Source: an uncultured cyanobacterium
Lineage (GTDB): Bacteria > Cyanobacteriota > Cyanobacteriia > Phormidesmidales > Phormidesmidaceae
NCBI GenBank assembly: GCA_938029995.1
Contig: CALHGI010000301.1
Span: 1 to 5,058, forward strand
Length of the DNA: 5,058 nucleotides
Reading direction: 5' to 3'
The position numbers and the translations under genes are program-made. The notes under the pieces are model-generated. The model saw only the letters and a program-made list of their open reading frames with translations, did not search any database and was not told where the DNA came from. Below are positions 1 through 4,824 of the stretch, one piece after another. Numbering within the stretch: position 1 is the first letter of the stretch; each line of letters begins with the position of its first letter.

Positions 1-496
1 TGCCCATAAGAGCAAACTGCTCTAAAAACTTGGGCCGACAGTCAACGTTGGCCCCCACATCCAAAATTAAAACAGGCTTGCCCGCCACCGACGTGGGAAA
101 TACAGCACCAATGGCAGGACGGTCAATACCCTTAATACGACCTAGACGCAGCAGGGCAGCCGCCATAGCCGCCCCGGAATGACCCGCGGACACCACCGCA
201 TCGGCCCGCCCCTGCTTCACCATGTCCATGGCGACGTTAATGGAGGCCTTACGTTTCTTACGCAAAGCGCTCAGGGGCTCCTCGTGCATTTCAATGGTGC
301 CTTCCGCAGGCACAATCTCAACCCGACTTAAACTATCAGGGTCGGCGACACAGGATCTTATTTTTTCAGGATCGCCGACAAGCAGGATTTCAACACCTAG
401 CTCTTCCCTTGCCCTAATGGCTCCAGCAACGATTTCAGCAGGCGCATAGTCCCCCCCCATTGCATCTACTGCGATCCGCGCTTGAGTTAAGCCCAT
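1..496 (-). CDS. plsX: PlsX, phosphate acyltransferase (partial, C-terminus off window)
   Basis: PlsX converts acyl-ACP plus phosphate to acyl-phosphate, the donor for PlsY in membrane phospholipid synthesis; it is a peripheral membrane enzyme. The reverse strand reads 165 codons without a stop, about half of the usual 330-350 residues. Family motifs seen are RIAVDAMGGDYAP (residues 7-19), SAGHSGAAM (103-111), LGRIKGIDRPAIG (118-130) and LDVGANVDCRP (145-155). The ATG at 494-496 is the only plausible start, because an in-frame TAA lies about 24 nt upstream with no other start between. No Shine-Dalgarno is evident. It follows rpaB on the same strand after 194 bp; in many cyanobacteria plsX is followed by fabH (recalled, not visible here). 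Codons 13-16 contain a run of eight G. Identity is very secure. Confidence 0.96.
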   Translation of the reverse strand, partial: MGLTQARIAVDAMGGDYAPAEIVAGAIRAREELGVEILLVGDPEKIRSCVADPDSLSRVEIVPAEGTIEMHEEPLSALRKKRKASINVAMDMVKQGRADAVVSAGHSGAAMAAALLRLGRIKGIDRPAIGAVFPTSVAGKPVLILDVGANVDCRPKFLEQFALMG

Positions 497-509
497 CGAA
501 TTGAATCTA

Positions 510-597
510 TAGAAACTTTAAGAAATTCTATCAGACTGAAACCGAGTGAAAATCTGCAAGTGCGATTTTCTAACAAAAGCTCAGTCAAAAGTTTCTA
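510..597. repeat. Three nested inverted repeats between rpaB and plsX
   Basis: Outer arms TAGAAACTTT (510-519) and AAAGTTTCTA (588-597) match perfectly over 10 bp. Middle arms GACTGA (534-539) and TCAGTC (581-586) match over 6 bp. Inner arms GAAAATC (548-554) and GATTTTC (564-570) match over 7 bp, extended by GC/GC (556-557/562-563) around an AAGT loop after a one-base bulge. All three can form at once as one long stem-loop in the transcript leading into plsX. There is no U-run after it, so it is not a standard intrinsic terminator. It could be an RNA structure or processing site, or a set of protein-binding half-sites. The pairing is seen directly; a function is inference. Confidence 0.6.
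525..552 (-). promoter_or_regulatory. Candidate plsX promoter
   Basis: On the minus strand TTTTCA (plus 547-552) and TAGAAT (plus 525-530) are separated by 16 bp, matching a sigma-70-type -35 at 4/6 and -10 at 5/6. Transcription would begin near 518, about 20 nt before the plsX ATG. Both hexamers lie inside the nested inverted repeats. The region is AT-rich and such matches arise by chance, so this is tentative; plsX could also be read through from rpaB. Confidence 0.25.
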
Positions 598-690
598 AAT
601 CTTCCGACAATTGGGTCGACTTTGGATGTATGCGCAGATACAAACAAAGCTAGCAGCGGCTATGGTTTTGCCGAGCGGTAGACCAAAGAC

Positions 691-1419
691 CTACTCTTCA
701 CCCGGTTCCACAATTCGCTGGAATAGATAACCCGTGCCCCGTGCCGTCAAAATTAGCTCAGGGTTACTCGGATCATCCTCTAGCTTGGCCCGCAATCTGG
801 ATATGTGAACATCCACCACTCGAGTATCCACATGGCGCTCAGGGGTATAGCCCCAAACTTCCTGCAAAATTTCAGAACGGGAGAAGGGCTCACCGGAACG
901 GCTCACCAACAGCTCTAGCAAGCTAAACTCCATACCCGTTAGCCGAATGCGTTCGTCACCCTTATAAACCTGGCGCTTGTTGGTATCAATGCGAATATTA
1001 TTGATGCTGATGACACCAGAGCTGGGGATACCGGAAGTCCCAGTCTTCTCTACCCGGCGCAGCACCGAGCGAATTCTGGCCTCTAGCTCCTTGGGGGAGA
1101 AGGGCTTCACCACATAGTCGTCAGCACCCAGCTCTAAGCCGGTAATGCGATCGGCCACATCCCCTAGGGCCGTTAGCATAATGATAGGAATATCAGACTC
1201 TTTGCGTAATTCCTGGCAAACACCGTAGCCATCCAGCTTAGGCATCATCACATCCAGCACCACAAGATCAGGAATCTCATGCCGAAACGTATTTAACGCC
1301 TCTTCACCATCAGCCGCAGTAACCACGTCATAACCAATCATAGAAAGACGAGTTTCTAAAATGCGACGAATACTGGCTTCGTCATCAACGACCAAGATTT
1401 TCTCTTTTACGCTTTCCAA
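691..1419 (-). CDS. rpaB: RpaB, OmpR-family response regulator (Ycf27 type)
   Basis: RpaB is the essential cyanobacterial response regulator that binds HLR1 sites (paired KTTACAWW) at photosystem and high-light genes. It is normally phosphorylated by the histidine kinase Hik33/NblS. The 242-residue product is full length. The receiver domain (about 7-122) has D12/D13, phosphoacceptor D56 in VLDVMMPK, T83 and K105 (VVKPFSPKE). The winged-helix DNA-binding domain (about 137-236) includes RLTGMEFSLLELL, EILQEVWGY, VDVHISRLRAKLE and TARGTGYLF. C68 is the only cysteine; redox control of RpaB through a conserved cysteine has been reported (from memory). Translation begins at TTG (1417-1419): no ATG or GTG lies in the open frame just upstream, a good Shine-Dalgarno is correctly placed, and RpaB proteins typically begin with a similar MEN/MES-x-KEKILVVDD. 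It is divergent from radA and upstream of plsX. Confidence 0.96.
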   Translation of the reverse strand: MESVKEKILVVDDEASIRRILETRLSMIGYDVVTAADGEEALNTFRHEIPDLVVLDVMMPKLDGYGVCQELRKESDIPIIMLTALGDVADRITGLELGADDYVVKPFSPKELEARIRSVLRRVEKTGTSGIPSSGVISINNIRIDTNKRQVYKGDERIRLTGMEFSLLELLVSRSGEPFSRSEILQEVWGYTPERHVDTRVVDVHISRLRAKLEDDPSNPELILTARGTGYLFQRIVEPGEE

Positions 1420-1430
1420 AGTTTCTTGAA

Positions 1431-1436
1431 CTCCTA
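1431..1436 (-). promoter_or_regulatory. Shine-Dalgarno of rpaB supporting a TTG start
   Basis: The minus strand reads TAGGAG here, followed by 11 nt and then the TTG start of rpaB. It is the clearest ribosome-binding site in the window; neither plsX, radA nor the channel gene shows a comparable one. It is the main support for the non-ATG start, since the frame stays open further upstream but offers no ATG or GTG. Confidence 0.65.
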
Positions 1437-1510
1437 CATAACGGCAACGGCAGAAGACTTCGACCGTTGAAGGGATAGACGATAGCTCTATGCCCTTGAA
1501 AAACCGACAG

Positions 1511-1564
1511 CTTCACCACTGGACAAACGTTTCAAACATAAAGAATGAAATGCAGTGGTGGAAG
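1511..1564 (-). repeat. Long hairpin in the presumed rpaB 5' leader
   Basis: Arms CACCACTG (1514-1521) and CAGTGGTG (1553-1560) pair perfectly over 8 bp. After one bulged G (1561) pairing continues for 3 bp (CTT 1511-1513 with AAG 1562-1564). Within the 31-nt loop a second short stem can form: TTTCA (1530-1534) with TGAAA (1546-1550). The structure starts about 90 nt upstream of the rpaB start, so it would lie in the leader if transcription begins further out, as the candidate promoter suggests. No U-tract follows. The pairing is certain; a regulatory role is inference. Confidence 0.5.
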
Positions 1565-1622
1565 GACTCCTGATTAAATTACTTATCAGATATTATTTAA
1601 GATACCTAACATTGAATTAATT

Positions 1623-1650
1623 TTTACAGGCCATGGCCCTGTATTGCCAA
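1623..1650 (-). promoter_or_regulatory. Candidate rpaB promoter with palindrome in the spacer
   Basis: On the minus strand TTGGCA (plus 1645-1650, 5/6 to the -35 consensus) and TGTAAA (plus 1623-1628, 4/6 to the -10 consensus) are 16 bp apart. This predicts a start near 1616 and a leader of about 200 nt that contains the 1511-1564 hairpin. The spacer holds the perfect palindrome GGCCATGGCC. By-eye call, so low confidence. Confidence 0.3.
1629..1638. repeat. 10-bp perfect palindrome GGCCATGGCC
   Basis: The sequence is self-complementary over 10 bp, and CAG (1627-1628 plus first G) with CTG (1640-1641 side) extends it imperfectly with one bulged C. It is a GC-rich island in an otherwise AT-rich intergenic stretch and lies between the candidate -35 and -10 of rpaB. 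It could be an operator or a chance palindrome. Confidence 0.4.
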
Positions 1651-1704
1651 GCTTTTCAACGTTTCTTAAGGTTGTTGTCTATAAATTATCTTTTTTGGGC
1701 TATA

Positions 1705-1725
1705 TTACCGTTTTTTTTTCGGTGA
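1705..1725. repeat. Inverted repeat with a nine-T loop
   Basis: TTACCG (1705-1710) and CGGTGA (1720-1725) flank exactly nine T. Four base pairs are Watson-Crick (ACCG/CGGT), followed by a T-G mismatch or wobble and a further T-A pair. The T tract is in the loop rather than after the stem, so this is not a Rho-independent terminator. It may act through a rigid A/T tract or a factor-binding site upstream of radA. Confidence 0.35.
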
Positions 1726-1730
1726 CAAGA

Positions 1731-1748
1731 TTTGCACAGGTTTGCTTA
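1731..1748 (+). promoter_or_regulatory. Degenerate HLR1-like direct repeat upstream of radA
   Basis: TTTGCACA (1731-1738) and TTTGCTTA (1741-1748) are direct 8-mers separated by two bases, the exact geometry of the RpaB-binding HLR1 site (KTTACAWW-N2-KTTACAWW). Each half matches 6 of 8 positions; both have G in place of the conserved A at position 4. It may be a weak RpaB site in the rpaB-radA control region or a chance repeat. Confidence 0.2.
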
Positions 1749-1802
1749 AAGATTTCAGAGTTTGAGGCGAGCGTTTCCACGAAGTTTTCGTCTCTGCTAA
1801 CC

Positions 1803-1830
1803 TTGACCATGGGTATGTAGTTCATATGTT
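1803..1830 (+). promoter_or_regulatory. Candidate radA promoter giving a very short leader
   Basis: TTGACC (1803-1808, 5/6) and TATGTT (1825-1830, 4/6) lie 16 bp apart. Transcription would begin near 1837, only about six bases before the radA ATG. This fits the absence of a Shine-Dalgarno before radA, but a more distant promoter (for example around the -10-like TATAAA at 1680-1685) is equally possible. Confidence 0.22.
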
Positions 1831-1842
1831 TTATAGCTAGAC

Positions 1843-3348
1843 ATGGCTAAGGCGCGCTCGGTGTATGTGTGTAATGAATGCGGGGCAGAATCGCGACAGT
1901 ATTTTGGTAAATGTGCCGTATGTGGCAGTTGGAACTCTTTGGTAGAGCAGATCGTGGAGCCTGCTGCCACCGCTGCACGTCCGGGTCGCCGTAGCAGTAA
2001 CGGGGCCAAACGAGCCGATAGTCACCCCCGTCTTGCCAAAACCTTTAGCCAAATTGTTGATCATCCCCAAAGCCGCATTAGCTCTGGCTACAGTGAGTTA
2101 GACCGAGTGCTGGGGGGAGGCATTGTGCCCGGTTCCTTGGTCCTTGTGGGGGGAGACCCAGGGATTGGGAAGTCCACCCTGCTGTTGCAAACGGCCAATC
2201 AGTTGGCGGCCCAAGCATCGGTGCTATATGTGTGCGCCGAGGAGTCAGGGCAGCAGGTGAAGCTGAGATCACAACGCCTGGGGATAAATCGAGGCGCTGG
2301 GGTGAAGGGGAAAAAGCACCAGGGGGAACAGTCTCCCGTGGAGGAGAACGTTCTGACAGCCCACGCGTCACCAGAATCCTTATATCTTTTGGCCGAGACT
2401 GATTTGGAAACCATCCTGGCGGAATTAGAATCTTTGCGGCCCCGGGTAGCGGTGATCGATAGTATTCAAGCGTTATTTTATGGCCAACTAACATCTGCAC
2501 CGGGCTCGGTATCCCAGGTCAGGGAATGTACATCGGCCCTGATGCAGCTGGCGAAACGGGAGAATATTACCTTATTTATCGTGGGCCATGTGACGAAGGA
2601 AGGGGCCATTGCCGGACCAAAAGTGCTGGAGCATTTGGTGGATACGGTGCTTTATTTTGAAGGGGACCGGTTCGCTAGCCATCGGTTACTGCGCTCGGTT
2701 AAGAATCGATTTGGTGCCACCCATGAGCTGGGGGTATTTGAGATGGTGGCGGAAGGATTGGCAGAGGTGACGAATCCCTCCGCCCTGTTTATGGGAAATG
2801 GGGACGAACAGGTCCCTGGGATTTCCACCATTGTGGCCTGTGAAGGCTCCCGCCCCTTAGTGGTGGAACTACAGTCCCTGGTGAGCCCCACTAGCTATAG
2901 CTCTCCCCGACGCACCGCCACCGGGATTGGCTACAATCGCTTGCTACAGATTTTGGCTGTGCTGGAGAAACGGGTGGGCATTCCCCTTTCTAAGTTAGAT
3001 GCCTATGTGGCGTCATCAGGGGGGTTGAGCGTGGGGGAACCGGCGGCGGATTTGGGTATCGCCATTGCGGTGGCTGCCAGCTTTCGAGATCGCATCGTCG
3101 ATCCAGGTTTAGTCCTCATTGGGGAAGTTGGCCTGGGCGGACAGGTCCGCCCCGTATCCCAAATAGAACTGAGGCTGAAGGAAGCGGCCAAACTGGGCTT
3201 TAAACGGGCCTTGGTGCCCAAGGGTCAGAAAATGCCAGGACTGCCCTTGGAGATTACTGAAGTGGCCAGAGTTGTGGATGCGATCGCGCAAGCGCTGACT
3301 AGTCAGGTCGCAACCGCCCTCGCATTTGAGGTTGATACTGCCCCATAG
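1843..3348 (+). CDS. radA: RadA (Sms), DNA repair and branch-migration ATPase
   Basis: RadA is a RecA-like, hexameric helicase that processes recombination intermediates with RecA in the cytoplasm. The 501-residue product shows every family domain in order: a C4 zinc finger (C10, C13, C24, C27), Walker A GGDPGIGKST (103-112), Walker B ending at D206 in VAVIDSIQ, the GHVTKEG motif (248-254), the RadA signature KNRFG (287-291), and a C-terminal Lon-protease-like domain (about 360-480, with SSGGLSVGEPAADLGIAIA and GEVGLGGQVRPV). It is longer than the roughly 460-residue E. coli protein, mainly because of a charged insert near 148-178 between Walker A and B. The start ATG gives the expected MAK...YVCNECG beginning; no Shine-Dalgarno is visible. 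The channel gene follows after 18 nt, in the same frame and separated by a single TAG. Coding-strand third positions are G-rich. Confidence 0.97.
   Translation: MAKARSVYVCNECGAESRQYFGKCAVCGSWNSLVEQIVEPAATAARPGRRSSNGAKRADSHPRLAKTFSQIVDHPQSRISSGYSELDRVLGGGIVPGSLVLVGGDPGIGKSTLLLQTANQLAAQASVLYVCAEESGQQVKLRSQRLGINRGAGVKGKKHQGEQSPVEENVLTAHASPESLYLLAETDLETILAELESLRPRVAVIDSIQALFYGQLTSAPGSVSQVRECTSALMQLAKRENITLFIVGHVTKEGAIAGPKVLEHLVDTVLYFEGDRFASHRLLRSVKNRFGATHELGVFEMVAEGLAEVTNPSALFMGNGDEQVPGISTIVACEGSRPLVVELQSLVSPTSYSSPRRTATGIGYNRLLQILAVLEKRVGIPLSKLDAYVASSGGLSVGEPAADLGIAIAVAASFRDRIVDPGLVLIGEVGLGGQVRPVSQIELRLKEAAKLGFKRALVPKGQKMPGLPLEITEVARVVDAIAQALTSQVATALAFEVDTAP
3280..3287. repeat. HIP1 octamer GCGATCGC
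   Basis: The perfect palindrome GCGATCGC, the highly iterated palindrome of many cyanobacterial genomes, occurs once, near the 3' end of radA (Asp-Ala-Ile-Ala codons). One copy in 5 kb is well below the density in HIP1-rich genomes, though above the chance rate for an octamer in one window. Confidence 0.8.
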
Positions 3349-3366
3349 CCCTTGCATTCTGCCCCC

Positions 3367-4824
3367 ATGACGGACATTTTTTCATTCATTTTTGAGCAGC
3401 TGAGTAACCTCTTCACCGCCAGGCTATTCAGGCTGGGGGACGATACGGAAATCACCCTCAAGCTCCTGTTGATTTTGTCCCTATGGCTCACCTTTATTTT
3501 GTTTGCCATTGGTTTGGTAAAACGATTTCTCAAACGCCATCTACTGGCGGGCATTGATGCCAATAATCGGGAAGCCATTGCCACCCTAGTAAGTTACGCC
3601 CTAGGTGCCATCGCCATCCTCGTCGCCATCCAAAATTCCGGCATTAACCTCCGCTCATTAGGCATTGTGCTAGGCGGCTTGGGTGTAGGTATTGGCTTTG
3701 GTCTACAACACATAGCCGATGACTTTATCAGCGGTCTAATCATGTTGTTTGAGCGCACCCTCAAGGTCAATGACCTGGTGGAATTAGACGACTATCGGTT
3801 TGAGGGGCTGGTGGGACGCATCGTAGAAGTCAACCTCAGGTCCACCATCATCCGCACCCTAGACGATGGCGATGTGGTCATCCCCAATAATCAACTGATC
3901 AAAAACCGAGTCTTAAATTGGAGCCACAACACCTCCATTGCTCGCCTCAAAATTCCAGTTGGTGTGTCCTACGACAGCGATCCCATCCTAGTCACCGAGC
4001 TACTGCTCAAATCCGCCCACATGGAACCCGCAGTATGTAAACAACCCATGCCAAAGGCCATGTTTATGGCCTTTGGCGAAGATGCCCTCCAGTTTGAACT
4101 GTGGGTGTGGGTGGACGTCAACCAACGCTTCAATGTTCAAAGTTCAATACATTTCACCATCGAGTACAACCTGCGGCAGCACAATATCGAAATTGCCTTC
4201 CCCCAGCGGGACGTGTGGATTCGCAACATGCCACCCCAGCCCAACAACAACGATAAAATTCCCCTCTTTAACCGCCAACTGGCCCTGAAGCACCGCCCCT
4301 CATTACCAGTCCAAATCAGCCTCAAAGACATGCTCCGCCAAGTCAGCTACTTTGCTAACTTTACCGATCTAGAAATTCGGCAGCTCATTGAGATTGGCCA
4401 TCGTCAGCGCAGTCCAGCCGGAACTACCCTATTTCACGAAGGCGACGCAGGCAACTCGTTCTACATATTGCTGGAGGGCAAAATCGACATTCTGGCGGAA
4501 AAACTAAACCGCCACCTCGCCACCATTGAACCAGGTCAATTTTTTGGTGAGGTGGCTCTGCTACTTGGGGTGCCCCGTACCGCCATGGCTCAAGTATCAG
4601 AAAACGCCCTGCTATTTGTTATCAACCAGCCCAGCTTCTCTGAACTATTGCGACGCTATCCCGAACTCTCCCACCAAGTCGTCCAGACCATGGCCCAAAA
4701 TCGAGATGAACTCGCCAAACGACAACGGGAAATGCGCGATCTCAACCTAGTAGATTCCAGCGAAGACGACGCCAACCCAGTCATCTGGGCCAGAAAACGC
4801 ATCAAACGAATGTTTGACCTATAG
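3367..4824 (+). CDS. MscS-family channel with C-terminal cyclic-nucleotide-binding domain (bCNG type)
   Basis: This 485-residue membrane protein belongs to the MscS superfamily and resembles the bacterial cyclic-nucleotide-gated channels described from Synechocystis and others. Membrane segments lie at about 31-52 and 71-90, then the glycine-rich pore helix (about 97-128, GGLGVGIGFGLQ). The MscS beta domain follows (about 132-190, with GRIVEVNLRST and VIPNNQLI) and then the alpha/beta vestibule (to about 285). A cNMP-binding beta-roll spans about 325-445: HEGD (357-360) and the phosphate cassette FFGEVALLLGVPRTA with E395 and R404 intact. A charged tail ends in WARKRIKRMFDL. I chose ATG at 3367; an in-frame TTG at 3352 would add five residues, and neither has a Shine-Dalgarno. 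Its position 18 nt after radA suggests co-transcription. Codon third positions are C-rich, unlike radA. Ligand and gating are inferred; the fold assignment is firm. Confidence 0.92.
   Translation: MTDIFSFIFEQLSNLFTARLFRLGDDTEITLKLLLILSLWLTFILFAIGLVKRFLKRHLLAGIDANNREAIATLVSYALGAIAILVAIQNSGINLRSLGIVLGGLGVGIGFGLQHIADDFISGLIMLFERTLKVNDLVELDDYRFEGLVGRIVEVNLRSTIIRTLDDGDVVIPNNQLIKNRVLNWSHNTSIARLKIPVGVSYDSDPILVTELLLKSAHMEPAVCKQPMPKAMFMAFGEDALQFELWVWVDVNQRFNVQSSIHFTIEYNLRQHNIEIAFPQRDVWIRNMPPQPNNNDKIPLFNRQLALKHRPSLPVQISLKDMLRQVSYFANFTDLEIRQLIEIGHRQRSPAGTTLFHEGDAGNSFYILLEGKIDILAEKLNRHLATIEPGQFFGEVALLLGVPRTAMAQVSENALLFVINQPSFSELLRRYPELSHQVVQTMAQNRDELAKRQREMRDLNLVDSSEDDANPVIWARKRIKRMFDL
4050..4077 (+). 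repeat. 12-bp perfect hairpin inside the channel gene
   Basis: GCCAAAGGCCAT (4050-4061) and ATGGCCTTTGGC (4066-4077) are perfect reverse complements around the loop GTTT. It is the longest uninterrupted stem I found in the window. It lies mid-gene, encoding Pro-Lys-Ala-Met-Phe-Met-Ala-Phe-Gly, residues of the conserved vestibule segment, so the codons read normally through it. No U-tract follows, so it is not a simple terminator. Confidence 0.75.

Larger units (their letters stand above)
1420..1842. other. Divergent intergenic region between rpaB and radA
   Basis: This 423-bp stretch is AT-rich compared with the flanking genes and holds no convincing reading frame. It must carry the promoters of rpaB (leftward) and radA (rightward). 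Visible elements are the rpaB Shine-Dalgarno, a bulged 11-bp hairpin (1511-1564), a very AT-rich block (1574-1625), a 10-bp palindrome (1629-1638), a -10-like TATAAA (1680-1685, plus strand), an inverted repeat around nine T (1705-1725) and a 10-bp-period direct repeat (1731-1748). A small regulatory RNA is possible, but I see no evidence strong enough to call one. Confidence 0.7.

Noticed and set aside
222..449. Plus-strand frame of 75 codons
   Set aside because: It is antisense to the clearly conserved plsX coding sequence, low in complexity (Ser-rich) and has no recognisable family.
567..576. Single HLR1-like half (GTTAGAAA, minus strand) upstream of plsX
   Set aside because: It matches 7 of 8 positions, but no second half lies at 10-bp spacing on either side.
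657..673. Intrinsic terminator after rpaB (CGGC/GCCG stem)
   Set aside because: The stem is only 4 bp with a 9-nt loop, and the T-rich stretch that follows is broken and too far away.
1653..1674. Pho box suggested by TTAAGGTTG
   Set aside because: Only one imperfect half is present and it lacks the tandem repeat that PhoB-type sites need.
2078..2500. Minus-strand frame of 140 codons
   Set aside because: It lies opposite the radA ATPase core, and its proline- and serine-rich product reflects the complement of radA codons.
3352..3366. TTG at 3352 as the start of the channel gene
   Set aside because: It adds only five unconvincing residues (MHSAP) and has no Shine-Dalgarno; the ATG at 3367 is the stronger codon. 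The choice remains unproven.
3303..3584. Minus-strand frames across the radA-channel junction
   Set aside because: They are shadows of the two plus-strand genes with no motif or ribosome-binding site.
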